Assembly (NCBI GenBank): GCA_913020275.1
Contig: CAJWBV010000025.1
Location: forward strand, 1-8,298
Source: an uncultured Rhodobiaceae bacterium
GTDB taxonomy: Bacteria; Pseudomonadota; Alphaproteobacteria; RS24
Reading direction: 5' to 3'
DNA: 8,298 nucleotides
Position 1 is the stretch's first letter; every line of letters starts with the position of its first letter. This document shows, one piece after another, positions 1 through 6,191 of the stretch. Position numbers and translations under genes: made by a program. The notes under the pieces are model-generated. The model did not search any database, had not been told where the DNA came from, and worked only from the letters and a program-made list of their open reading frames with translations.

Positions 1-203
1 CTTTTGCCTGGATGTCCCGCGTGGCGATGATGGCGGAAAAACTCGACCACCATCCCGAATGGTCGAATGTGTATAAAACAGTCAAAGTGACCTTGACCAC
101 GCATGATGCTGGTGGTTTGTCCGATTTGGATGTCAAAATGGCGCGGTTCATGGACAAAACGGCCGGTGCCGCCGGCCGCGTCAAAACTCGCGCGAAACGC
201 TGA
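1..203 (+). CDS. phhB: 4a-hydroxytetrahydrobiopterin dehydratase (pterin-4a-carbinolamine dehydratase), 3' part only
   Basis: The reading frame is open from the first base (it reads F-A-W-M-S-R-V-A...), so the gene starts before the window and only about the last 66 codons are visible. The stretch contains the family hallmark [13 protein letters not shown] followed by [11 protein letters not shown] and [10 protein letters not shown], which is the conserved C-terminal half of PCD/DCoH-type enzymes. The paired histidines and the following Pro-x-Trp belong to the active site of the family. The enzyme dehydrates 4a-hydroxytetrahydrobiopterin, recycling the pterin cofactor of aromatic amino acid hydroxylases; it acts in the cytoplasm. 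The basic tail GRVKTRAKR is not part of the conserved domain. The next gene starts 9 bases after the stop, so the two are probably co-transcribed. The ATG at base 12 is internal and not the true start. Partner hydroxylase genes are not visible here. Confidence 0.93.
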   Translation, partial: FAWMSRVAMMAEKLDHHPEWSNVYKTVKVTLTTHDAGGLSDLDVKMARFMDKTAGAAGRVKTRAKR

Positions 204-212
204 CGGGCAGGT

Positions 213-671
213 ATGGCACTCACCCGGCGCGATATCGTCATTCTCGCCCTGCTGGCCTGTCTGGCAAGCGGCGTCGCGCTGATACGCCAACCCGCCTCGC
301 CTTCGCTCGCGGCACATGACACGGCCATTCGTGAAGTCATTTTGCAGCAGATTGACGCTTTCGGGCGCGGCGATGATGCCGCCGCCTTTGCGCTTGCCGC
401 ACCCGATATTCAGGCACAGTTTGTCGGACCGGAAGTTTTTATTGCCATGGTCAAAGCGCATTATCGACCCGTCTATACGGCGCATAAACTGGTATTTCCC
501 AACCCCGCCCGCGCCGTGCAAAACACGCCCGAAACACGCGTTCAGCGGGTCGATATAACCGACCGTCGCGGGCGCAACACGCATGCGCGCTACATCATGC
601 AAAGACAGCCGGACGGATCATGGAAGATCGCCGGCTGTCATTTGATCGAAACGGATCAGCTGGATATTTGA
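213..671 (+). CDS. DUF4864 domain protein with N-terminal membrane anchor or signal peptide
   Basis: This 152-residue protein starts at an ATG preceded by a purine-rich GGGCAGG, 9 bases after the upstream pterin dehydratase gene, suggesting one transcript. Residues 4-6 are basic (TRRD context) and residues 8-24 form one hydrophobic segment, so it is exported or anchored with the rest in the periplasm. From about residue 37 onward the pattern (AIREVILQQIDAF, then FVGPEVFIAMVKAHYRPVY, then a final strand DGSWKIAGCHL) matches my memory of DUF4864, a small NTF2/SnoaL-like alpha+beta family common in Alphaproteobacteria. No catalytic role is established for that family that I know of. The C-terminal W-K-I-x-G-C strand is typical of NTF2-like folds. 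The stop lies one base from the stop of the convergent SDR gene. Family assignment is by pattern recall and fairly confident; function is unknown. Confidence 0.85.
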   Translation: MALTRRDIVILALLACLASGVALIRQPASPSLAAHDTAIREVILQQIDAFGRGDDAAAFALAAPDIQAQFVGPEVFIAMVKAHYRPVYTAHKLVFPNPARAVQNTPETRVQRVDITDRRGRNTHARYIMQRQPDGSWKIAGCHLIETDQLDI

Positions 672-672
672 C

Positions 673-1455
673 CTAGCGCGGTGCCATGCGAATAGCACCG
701 TCAAGACGCACATCTTCGCCATTGAAATAATTCACCTCGCACATGGTTGTGGCGAGTTTGGCATATTCCTCCGGATTGCCGAGACGCGACGGATAGGGGA
801 CTTGCGCCCCCAGTGCCTGTTTCACATTGTCCGGCGCGGCGGCCAGCAGAGGCGTGTTGAAAATGCCCGGCAAAATCGTGTTGACGCGAATGCCCTCGCG
901 CGACAGGTCGCGTGCGATGGGCAGGGTCATGCCAACAACACCGCCTTTGGATGCCGAATACGCGGCCTGCCCGATTTGCCCGTCTTCGGCGGCAACCGAC
1001 GCCGTGTTCACCATGGCACCGCGGTCACCGCATTCCAGCGGATCCAGCGTCATCATGCCGGCGGCTGATTTGGCGATGCAGCGGAACGTGCCGACCAGAT
1101 TGATCTGGATAATCAGATTGAACGCATCGAGGGGAAAGTGCGATATATCGCCGGTTTCTTTATTGCGCGATGCGGTTTTGATGGCATTGCCGGTGCCCGC
1201 GCAATTAATCAGAATGCGCTCTTGGCCCAAAGCCGCGCGAATTTTCTCAAAACCTGCATCTGTCTCTTCTTCATTGGTGACATTAACCTTGGCAAAGGCC
1301 CCGCCCAGTTCGGAAGCAACCGCCTCGCCGCGCTCCTCATTAAGATCGAAAATGCCGATTTTGACACCCTTCTCGGCCAGCATGCGGGCTGTCGCCTCGC
1401 CCAGACCGGACGCACCGCCGGTAACAATTGCAGTAATATTTGAATCGAGCTTCAT
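673..1455 (-). CDS. Short-chain dehydrogenase, HSD10-like (3-hydroxyacyl-CoA dehydrogenase type 2)
   Basis: This 260-residue protein is a complete classical SDR. The Rossmann glycine motif TGGASGLG is at residues 12-19, Asp37 at the end of the second strand indicates NAD rather than NADP, and NCAG is at 84-87. The catalytic tetrad is Asn119, Ser153, Tyr166 and Lys170 (YSASK). The insertion after NCAG (about residues 90-106, with NKETGDISHFPLDAF following) and the C-terminal VRLDGAIRMAPR are characteristic of the HSD17B10/type-II 3-hydroxyacyl-CoA dehydrogenase subgroup. Such enzymes oxidise 3-hydroxyacyl-CoA or 2-methyl-3-hydroxybutyryl-CoA in fatty acid or isoleucine breakdown. The length is usual for the family. 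The ATG has a good ribosome binding site (GGGAG about 8 bases upstream) and a promoter-like pair lies in the 78-base gap to the EamA gene. Substrate is inferred from the subgroup; another SDR activity remains possible. Confidence 0.93.
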   Translation of the reverse strand: MKLDSNITAIVTGGASGLGEATARMLAEKGVKIGIFDLNEERGEAVASELGGAFAKVNVTNEEETDAGFEKIRAALGQERILINCAGTGNAIKTASRNKETGDISHFPLDAFNLIIQINLVGTFRCIAKSAAGMMTLDPLECGDRGAMVNTASVAAEDGQIGQAAYSASKGGVVGMTLPIARDLSREGIRVNTILPGIFNTPLLAAAPDNVKQALGAQVPYPSRLGNPEEYAKLATTMCEVNYFNGEDVRLDGAIRMAPR

Positions 1456-1470
1456 GGCTATATCTCCCTG
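1456..1470 (-). promoter_or_regulatory. Ribosome binding site of the HSD10-like gene
   Basis: Read on the minus strand this is CAGGGAGATATAGCC directly before the ATG at 1455. The AGGGAG core is complementary to the 16S rRNA tail at about 8 bases from the start codon, which fixes this ATG as the start. Confidence 0.6.
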
Positions 1471-1499
1471 AATATTTGAAACTGCTCAAGATAGGCGGC

Positions 1500-1528
1500 A
1501 TCGTATAAAGGCGTGCCGATAGTGGCAA
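1500..1528 (-). promoter_or_regulatory. Probable promoter of the HSD10-like gene
   Basis: On the minus strand, TTGCCA (1528-1523, five of six matches to the -35 consensus) is followed after 17 bases by TACGAT (1505-1500, four of six matches to the -10 consensus). It lies in the gap between the EamA stop and the SDR start, so the dehydrogenase can be expressed separately from the upstream transporter gene. The predicted transcript would start near 1493. This is a pattern match only. Confidence 0.4.
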
Positions 1529-1533
1529 GCGGT

Positions 1534-2376
1534 TTAATTTTGCGCACCGCGCAGTTGCGCCTCGCGGCGTATCAGATAAAAGCTGGAGCCGATAATAATC
1601 GCCGCGCCGACAATGGTGTAGGCATCCGGCACATTGGAAAACAAGAGATATCCGGCAATTGCGGCCATAATCAGGCGGGTATAATCAACCGGCGCGATAA
1701 CACTGGCCTCGCCTTGTGCATAGGCGCGGATAAAACAATTATGCGCCATCGCGCCCAGCGTGCCCATCACGAACAACAAAATCAGATCATTGATGCCGAC
1801 CGGTTTCCACACCCAAATGGCGGGTATCGCCGTGATTATCAGCCCCACCACGCCGGTATAGAACATGAGCGTAACCGGGCGGTCATAGCGCGAGGCGATA
1901 TTGACCAAAATTGTGGCGACCGCCACCAACACCGCATGGCCCAGCGCGGCCCCGACCGGCAGGCCGAGCACCATGTCACCGCCCGGGCGCAGCATGATGA
2001 TAACACCCGCAAAGCCAACAAGTGTCGCCAGCGTGCGCCGCAGGCCCACCGCTTCGGACAGCAAAACAAACGCCAACGGCACAATGAAAAGATTGCGCGA
2101 AAAGCTGAAAGCCTGCGCGTCGGCCAGCGGCAAATGCACAATGGCGTAAAACCCCAGCACCATGGCCGTTGAGCCGACAATACCGCGCAGGAGTTGCAAA
2201 CCCGGCACGGATGTCGAAATGCCTGCGCGAAACCCGCCCATGCGCATCAGAAACGGCCAGATGACAATCAGCGAAACCAGCAGCCGGAAAAATGAAATCT
2301 GGAAGGGGTGCATCTCCTCGCCCAGATATTTGACGCTCACGCTCATCAGCGTGAACAAGACCGCAGAGGCGAGCAA
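1534..2376 (-). CDS. EamA/DMT-family membrane transporter (start codon uncertain)
   Basis: As drawn this is a 280-residue integral membrane protein starting at TTG. It has the two-fold EamA repeat: the first about residues 1-129 ending in GFAGVIIMLRPGG, the second about 142-270 ending in VGAAIIIGSSFYLIRRE. Around ten hydrophobic segments are visible. The FSFSRNLFIVPLAFVLLSEAVG and PVDYTRLIMAAIAGYLLF stretches resemble the alphaproteobacterial DMT branch that includes S-adenosylmethionine transporters, but the substrate cannot be read from sequence. The TTG has no ribosome binding site and cuts the first membrane helix short: the frame continues upstream as NNSRAALWLL and stays open to a stop at 2458-2460, with no ATG, GTG or TTG, only a CTG at 2440-2442. 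The true start is therefore probably upstream, overlapping the oxidoreductase gene end at 2435. Confidence 0.88.
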   Translation of the reverse strand: MLASAVLFTLMSVSVKYLGEEMHPFQISFFRLLVSLIVIWPFLMRMGGFRAGISTSVPGLQLLRGIVGSTAMVLGFYAIVHLPLADAQAFSFSRNLFIVPLAFVLLSEAVGLRRTLATLVGFAGVIIMLRPGGDMVLGLPVGAALGHAVLVAVATILVNIASRYDRPVTLMFYTGVVGLIITAIPAIWVWKPVGINDLILLFVMGTLGAMAHNCFIRAYAQGEASVIAPVDYTRLIMAAIAGYLLFSNVPDAYTIVGAAIIIGSSFYLIRREAQLRGAQN

Positions 2377-2434
2377 CCAAAGGGCTGCACGCGAATTGTT
2401 TTTCTCAACCTTTTGTGCGCCGGGATATAATTCC

Positions 2435-3448
2435 TCAGCCAGCGTCGCGCCCCGTGGTCAAAATGACCTTGCCCTTCACTTTGCGGTCGGACATTTCGCG
2501 CAATGCCTTGGCTGCTTCTTCAAGCGGGTAGCGGCCTGAAATGCGCGGCTTGATCTTGCCGTCATTGAACATTTGCATCAAATCGTCAAGGTTCTGCTTG
2601 TTGGCTTTGGGGTCGCGCGCCACAAAGGCACCCCAAAAAACGCCGACCACCTGACAGCTTTTCAGCAATGTGAGATTGAGCGGAATTTTGGGTATTGGCC
2701 CGGCGGCAAAGCCGATTACCAAATAGCGCCCGTCCCAATTGGTGGCGCGCAAAGCAGGCTCGGCATAATCGCCGCCAACCGGGTCATAGACGACATCGGC
2801 ACCCTGGCCGCCGGTTAACTCCTTGATGGCATCTGAAAAAGCGCGCTGCTGGTCACGGTCCAACTCGCCCGACGGGTAGAGAATGGTTTCATCTGCACCA
2901 TGTTCGCGGCACACATCCAGCTTGTCCTGCGATGAGGCGGCGGCAATCACGCGCGCGCCCATGGCCTTGCCCAGTTCAACTGCAGCCAGCCCAACCCCGC
3001 CGGCGGCACCCATGACCAAAAGATTTTCACCGGGCTTGATATAGGCGCGGTCTTTCAGCGCGTAATAGGATGTGCCATAGGTCAGCACCAATGCCGAGGC
3101 GGTTTCCAAATCCATCGCGTCCGGCACCGGAATGCAGCTTGTTTCGGGAATGGCAAGCTCCTCGACAAACCCGCCATGGCCGCATGAGCCAATCACGCGA
3201 TCGCCGATTTTATACATGCTGGCACCTTCGCCCAGCTTGCTCACCACGCCGGCCACCTCGCCGCCCGGTGAAAAGGGCAGCGGCGGCTTGAACTGATATT
3301 TGTTTTCGATAATCAGCGTGTCGGGGAAATTGACGGCAGCGGCATGCACATCAAGAACCACCTGCCCCGGGCCGGGCTCCGGTGAGGGGATATCCTCGAC
3401 AATGAGTGTTTCCGGCGGGCCGAATTCCTTGCACAAAACTGCTTTCAT
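2435..3448 (-). CDS. Zinc-independent MDR oxidoreductase, NADPH:quinone oxidoreductase family
   Basis: This 337-residue protein is a full-length medium-chain dehydrogenase/reductase of the quinone oxidoreductase type. The N-terminal GroES-like domain covers about residues 1-120 (MKAVLCKEFG start, NFPDTL at 40-45, PGGEVAGVV at 61-69). The nucleotide-binding domain carries GAAGGVG at 147-153 and AASSQDK at 170-176, where Ser and Lys typically hold the NADPH 2'-phosphate. It lacks the catalytic and structural zinc cysteines of alcohol dehydrogenases. Members reduce quinones, enones or enoyl-CoA thioesters in the cytoplasm, and the exact substrate cannot be given. The start is supported by a strong GGGGAGG site six bases upstream. 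It is 113 bases downstream of the ECF sigma gene on the same strand; the EamA gene begins at or before its end. The oxidoreductase has its own promoter-like sequence. Confidence 0.92.
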   Translation of the reverse strand: MKAVLCKEFGPPETLIVEDIPSPEPGPGQVVLDVHAAAVNFPDTLIIENKYQFKPPLPFSPGGEVAGVVSKLGEGASMYKIGDRVIGSCGHGGFVEELAIPETSCIPVPDAMDLETASALVLTYGTSYYALKDRAYIKPGENLLVMGAAGGVGLAAVELGKAMGARVIAAASSQDKLDVCREHGADETILYPSGELDRDQQRAFSDAIKELTGGQGADVVYDPVGGDYAEPALRATNWDGRYLVIGFAAGPIPKIPLNLTLLKSCQVVGVFWGAFVARDPKANKQNLDDLMQMFNDGKIKPRISGRYPLEEAAKALREMSDRKVKGKVILTTGRDAG

Positions 3449-3460
3449 TTTTTCCTCCCC
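3449..3460 (-). promoter_or_regulatory. Strong ribosome binding site of the quinone oxidoreductase-like gene
   Basis: On the minus strand GGGGAGG is followed by five or six A/T bases and then the ATG at 3448. It is one of the clearest Shine-Dalgarno sequences in the window and settles the start of the gene. Confidence 0.7.
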
Positions 3461-3503
3461 TCATACCGGCGCGCGCCAGTGTCGTCATGAAAAATCTGTC
3501 CGT

Positions 3504-3531
3504 ATCATACGCAATGCATAGGCAATGAGAA
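3504..3531 (-). promoter_or_regulatory. Possible promoter of the quinone oxidoreductase-like gene
   Basis: On the minus strand TTCTCA (3531-3526, four of six consensus matches) and TATGAT (3509-3504, five of six) are separated by 16 bases, in the 113-base gap after the sigma gene. The spacing and -10 box suit the housekeeping sigma factor. I looked for the TGATCC-type -35 element known for RpoE/ChrR-class sigma factors and did not find a full match with a matching -10. Pattern match only. Confidence 0.33.
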
Positions 3532-3561
3532 GAAAAATATATGAAGTGATTGGCGCGGAGC

Positions 3562-4164
3562 TCAGAAGCGTTCTTCAAGCTCGTTGCGCAGGCGTGATAT
3601 TGCCAGTCGTAGCCGAGATTTGACCGTGCCCAACGGTAATTCGGTCTCGCGGGCGATTTCCGAATGTGACCAGCCTTTGTAAAACGCAAGCTGGATCAAT
3701 TCGCGCTGTTCTTCCGGCAGCTTGGTGAGCGCGCCGCGCACCTTGTCGGCCTCGACCCGACCAATGAGTTCCTCGTCGGGGCGTGTCGGTTCGTCGCCGA
3801 CAAGTGTCGGATCATCCGGGTCAATCTCAGGAAAGCGCAGGCGGCGCAACATATCAATTCGCCGGTTACGGGCGATGACGAAAATCCATGTCGAGGGGGC
3901 CGCCAAATCGCGTTTGTAAAGATGCGCCTTGCGCCATACGGTAAGCATGGCTTCCTGGGCAATCTCTTCGGCCTGCGGGTCGGAAGACCCCAAACGCATG
4001 AGATAACCTTTCAGCCTTGGCGCGAAATGCTTGAACAGCTCCGCAAAGGCGTCTCGGCTTTTGTGTTCGGCGATTGTCTCAATTAAGGAAGCAAAATAGG
4101 CTACGCCCTGCTCCCTCTCTAAAACTTCCCGCGCGGACCGGATGTTCTGGCCGCTCGACTGCAT
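3562..4164 (-). CDS. ECF RNA polymerase sigma factor, RpoE (ChrR-associated) type
   Basis: This 200-residue protein, counted from the ATG at 4164, is a sigma-70 family factor with only regions 2 and 4. Region 2 spans about residues 37-108: AFAELFKHFAPRLKGYL, then AEEIAQEAMLTVWRKA, then STWIFVIARNRRIDMLRR. Region 4 spans about 143-196 with the helix-turn-helix GWSHSEIARETELPLGTVKSRL. The wording is that of the Rhodobacter RpoE/ChrR class (ECF11), which responds to singlet oxygen and related stress. About 35 residues precede region 2, longer than usual. A GTG at 4206 would give 214 residues, but it sits at the predicted transcription start, whereas the ATG at 4164 has AGAAGG about 10 bases upstream. 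No ChrR-like anti-sigma gene follows; the next gene is an oxidoreductase. It is divergent from ialB. Confidence 0.92.
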   Translation of the reverse strand: MQSSGQNIRSAREVLEREQGVAYFASLIETIAEHKSRDAFAELFKHFAPRLKGYLMRLGSSDPQAEEIAQEAMLTVWRKAHLYKRDLAAPSTWIFVIARNRRIDMLRRLRFPEIDPDDPTLVGDEPTRPDEELIGRVEADKVRGALTKLPEEQRELIQLAFYKGWSHSEIARETELPLGTVKSRLRLAISRLRNELEERF

Positions 4165-4206
4165 GGTCACCAGACCTTCTACTACGCGCACAAGAATGCA
4201 GTGCAC

Positions 4207-4217
4207 TTAATGATTAA
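4207..4217. repeat. Palindrome TTAATGATTAA over the sigma-gene -10 region
   Basis: Five-base arms TTAAT and ATTAA flank a central G, giving a perfect odd palindrome. Directly beside it, at 4201-4206, is a second palindrome GTGCAC. The pair sits on the predicted -10 box and transcription start of the ECF sigma gene, a usual place for a repressor site. A/T-rich palindromes of this length also arise by chance. Confidence 0.35.
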
Positions 4218-4241
4218 ACGCTACTCGTCGCGCGAAAGCAA
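4213..4241 (-). promoter_or_regulatory. Probable promoter of the ECF sigma gene
   Basis: On the minus strand TTGCTT (4241-4236) is followed after 17 bases by TTTAAT (4218-4213, five of six matches to the -10 consensus). Transcription would start near 4206, giving a leader of about 42 bases before the ATG at 4164 and arguing against the GTG start at 4206. The -10 box overlaps the TTAATGATTAA palindrome at 4207-4217. This is inferred from pattern only. Confidence 0.42.
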
Positions 4242-4255
4242 GCGCTGGAAATTGT

Positions 4256-4286
4256 CACGCAAAGCGCGTAGAGTGCGCTTCGTGTG
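4256..4286. repeat. Imperfect 12-bp inverted repeat upstream of ialB
   Basis: The arms CACGCAAAGCGC (4256-4267) and GCGCTTCGTGTG (4275-4286) pair at ten of twelve positions around a 7-base loop, GTAGAGT. In RNA of the ialB strand one of the two mismatches becomes a G-U pair, leaving a single A-C mismatch. No T-run follows, so it is not a standard terminator. It lies 22 bases before the ialB start, between two divergent genes, and could be an operator or a leader hairpin. Confidence 0.5.
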
Positions 4287-4308
4287 GATTTCAGAAAAAA
4301 ATGGTTCA

Positions 4309-4848
4309 ATGAAACGGTTTACAAATTTTGCAATGCTCGCCCTGTGCGGCATTTTATTTGGCGCACCGACCGCAAATGCGGCCGATGCCCAGCCTGTGGG
4401 GACATTCAATGACTGGCGCGCCTATGTCGAAGGCAGTGGCCAGACCAAACTTTGCTATATTGTCGGCGAACCGCGGCGCAAATTGCCGCGCGCCGCGCGG
4501 CGCGGGGATGTTTTCGTTACCGTATCGCATCGGCCGGGCGCGGGCGTGCGCAATGAGGTAAGCGTGCGCATTGGCTATCCGTTTTCAGCCGAAAGCAATC
4601 CCTTCGCGCGCATTGGCAGCGATACATTCGCCTTTTTTACCGGTGTGCGCGCCAACACCAATGCCAAGGAATGGGCATGGGTCGACAATGAAGCGCGCCA
4701 AGGCGCGCTGGTCAACGCCATGAAGCGCGGCAATGAGCTTGTTTTCAAGGGCACATCCGAGCGCGGCACGCTGACGACGGACAGCTATTCGCTGAAAGGC
4801 GTCACGGCGGCCATGAAAGCCATCGACAAAGCCTGCAGCGATGGCTGA
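4309..4848 (+). CDS. ialB: Invasion-associated locus B (IalB) family periplasmic protein
   Basis: From the ATG at 4309 the protein has 179 residues. Residues 1-24 form a signal peptide (basic MKR, a hydrophobic core, then ANA before ADAQ), so the mature part should be exported. The body carries the family pattern: [10 protein letters not shown] (33-42), KLCYIVGEP (47-55), [13 protein letters not shown] (65-77), [11 protein letters not shown] (82-92), KGTSERGT (147-154) and SLKG (161-164). Cys49 and Cys176 are the only mature cysteines and could form a disulfide. IalB was named for its effect on erythrocyte invasion in Bartonella, but relatives occur in many free-living Alphaproteobacteria and the biochemical role is unknown. 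The frame is open further upstream to a GTG at 4201, but only the 4309 start gives a signal peptide. There is no clear ribosome binding site. The 3' end overlaps rlmN by 8 bases. Confidence 0.9.
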   Translation: MKRFTNFAMLALCGILFGAPTANAADAQPVGTFNDWRAYVEGSGQTKLCYIVGEPRRKLPRAARRGDVFVTVSHRPGAGVRNEVSVRIGYPFSAESNPFARIGSDTFAFFTGVRANTNAKEWAWVDNEARQGALVNAMKRGNELVFKGTSERGTLTTDSYSLKGVTAAMKAIDKACSDG

Positions 4849-6007
4849 GGCGCCTGCCGATACTTTTGATATGCGCGAAAGCCTGTGCGGGGTCGACAAA
4901 ACGGCGCTTGACGCCGCGCTTCACCGGGCCGGCGTGCCGGACAAGCAAATAAAAATGCGCCGCCAGCAAATCTGGAGTTGGCTCTACGCCCATGGCGTGG
5001 ATGATTTCGACGCCATGCACAACGTCGCCAAAGCGGTACGGGCGGGGCTTGCGGAAAATTTCTCGCTTGCACGGCTCGACGTCGCGCAAGCACAATATTC
5101 CGATGACGGCACCCGTAAATGGCTGTTCCGCCTGCATGACGGGCACGAGATTGAAACGGTTTATATTCCCGAAGCCGATCGGGGCACTTTATGCGTTTCC
5201 AGCCAGGTGGGGTGCACGCTGGCCTGCCGTTTCTGCCACACGGGCACACAAAAGCTCGTGCGCAATCTGACCGCCGCCGAGATAACCGGCCAGCTTGTCG
5301 CCGCGCGCGATGCGCTGGAGGACTGGCCGACCGGCAACACGTCGAATAGCGGCGCGCGCAAAATAACCAATATTGTGCTGATGGGCATGGGCGAGCCGCT
5401 CTACAATACCGACAATGTAATTGCCGCCCTCAATGTCATGAGCGATGGCGATGGGCTGGCCCTGTCGCGCCGACGCATCACACTGTCGACATCCGGTGTT
5501 GTGCCAGACATTGGCCGGGTGGGGACAGAAACCGGCGTCATGTTGGCAATATCCCTCCATGCCGTGCGCGATGATTTGCGTGATGAACTGGTGCCGTTGA
5601 ACAAAAAATACCCTATTACCGAATTGCTCGATGCCTGCCGCGCCTATCCGGGCCTTTCCAATGCGCGCCGCATTACTTTCGAATATGTCATGCTGAAGGA
5701 CGTAAACGACACCGATGCCGATGCGCGCGAACTGGTGCGCTTGCTGGCGGGCATACCGGCCAAGATTAATCTGATCCCGTTCAATCCGTGGCCGGGCAGC
5801 CCTTATGTGTGCGCCGATTGGGACCGCATTGAGGCGTTTGCCGATATTGTGAACCGCGCCGGATATGCCAGTCCGGTACGCACCCCGCGCGGGCGCGACA
5901 TTATGGCCGCCTGCGGGCAGTTAAAATCGGAAAGCGTCAAACAAACCGCCGCAGTGCGCAAAATGGCCGAATTGGAAGCAAAAAAGCTGCAACGCCCGGT
6001 CGTCTGA
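4841..6007 (+). CDS. rlmN: Dual-specificity RNA methyltransferase RlmN (23S rRNA A2503 / tRNA A37)
   Basis: This complete 388-residue radical-SAM enzyme puts a C2-methyl group on A2503 of 23S rRNA and A37 of some tRNAs. The [4Fe-4S] cluster cysteines are Cys125, Cys129 and Cys132 in CTLACRFC. The cysteine that carries the transferred methyl is Cys358 in AACGQL, equivalent to E. coli Cys355, and Cys118 is also conserved. Other family marks are MGMGEPL (181-187), ITLSTSG (213-219), SLHA (238-241), PLNKKYP (252-258) and LIPFNPWPG (311-319). The N-terminal accessory domain (about 20-105) includes [16 protein letters not shown]. Length is normal. The ATG lies inside the end of ialB, overlapping it by 8 bases, which suggests translational coupling. 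The ribosome binding site is weak, fitting that idea. A conserved residue appears nowhere missing. Confidence 0.97.
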   Translation: MAEAPADTFDMRESLCGVDKTALDAALHRAGVPDKQIKMRRQQIWSWLYAHGVDDFDAMHNVAKAVRAGLAENFSLARLDVAQAQYSDDGTRKWLFRLHDGHEIETVYIPEADRGTLCVSSQVGCTLACRFCHTGTQKLVRNLTAAEITGQLVAARDALEDWPTGNTSNSGARKITNIVLMGMGEPLYNTDNVIAALNVMSDGDGLALSRRRITLSTSGVVPDIGRVGTETGVMLAISLHAVRDDLRDELVPLNKKYPITELLDACRAYPGLSNARRITFEYVMLKDVNDTDADARELVRLLAGIPAKINLIPFNPWPGSPYVCADWDRIEAFADIVNRAGYASPVRTPRGRDIMAACGQLKSESVKQTAAVRKMAELEAKKLQRPVV

Positions 6008-6191
6008 CGCCTTCTGACCCTGTTTCTTGACCCTTGGAACGGTAAATTTAGCTTGTAAAGGGGCGCATATGTGCTAACGAACAGTGGCGGCGCACCCTTG
6101 ACGGTTTCTTTGGGCGCAGTGCGGCAGTTCCAATTCGTGGCGCTGGCGTCTATAATAAGTTTCCGAAAGACACCCAGAGTTTGGATATTTT
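6008..6191. other. Intergenic region between rlmN and the cold-shock gene
   Basis: These 184 bases hold no supported gene. The right end carries the cold-shock promoter. Near the left there is a near-palindrome GCGCATATGTGC at 6063-6074 (one mismatched pair, G-U in RNA). I see no terminator hairpin with a T-run after rlmN. A GGAAC at 6036-6040 resembles the -35 element of the alphaproteobacterial general stress sigma factor but has no CGTT at the required distance. Confidence 0.5.
6128..6156 (+). promoter_or_regulatory. Promoter of the cold-shock protein gene
   Basis: A perfect -10 box TATAAT is at 6151-6156, with a weak -35 TTCCAA at 6128-6133 and 17 bases between. Transcription would start near 6162-6163, leaving a leader of about 30 bases, much shorter than the long structured leader of E. 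coli cspA. The -10 is strong, the -35 poor. Confidence 0.55.

Noticed and set aside
827..1471. Long open frame on the plus strand, antisense to the SDR gene (214 codons)
   Set aside because: Antisense shadow of a confidently assigned dehydrogenase; composition is Ala/Ser/Pro/Arg-rich with no recognisable domain.
1513..2172. Long open frame on the plus strand, antisense to the EamA gene (219 codons)
   Set aside because: Its product is full of His, Arg, Gln and Asn with no hydrophobic core or domain, as expected from the reverse complement of a G/C-rich membrane protein gene.
3449..3561. Hidden small anti-sigma gene after the sigma factor
   Set aside because: Only 113 bases, with a promoter-like sequence and a ribosome binding site but no frame long enough for an anti-sigma domain.
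4201..4206. GTG starts on both strands at the GTGCAC palindrome, extending both the sigma gene and ialB so that they overlap
   Set aside because: The ialB signal peptide begins at 4309, and the sigma gene has a better-placed ATG at 4164 downstream of its predicted transcription start.
4301..4312. Three-codon frame ATG-GTT-CAA-TGA overlapping the ialB start
   Set aside because: It has no ribosome binding site and is too short to tell from chance; the overlap with the ialB ATG is suggestive but nothing supports translation.
6036..6057. GGAAC motif resembling an EcfG general-stress promoter
   Set aside because: No CGTT-type -10 element at 16-17 bases downstream.
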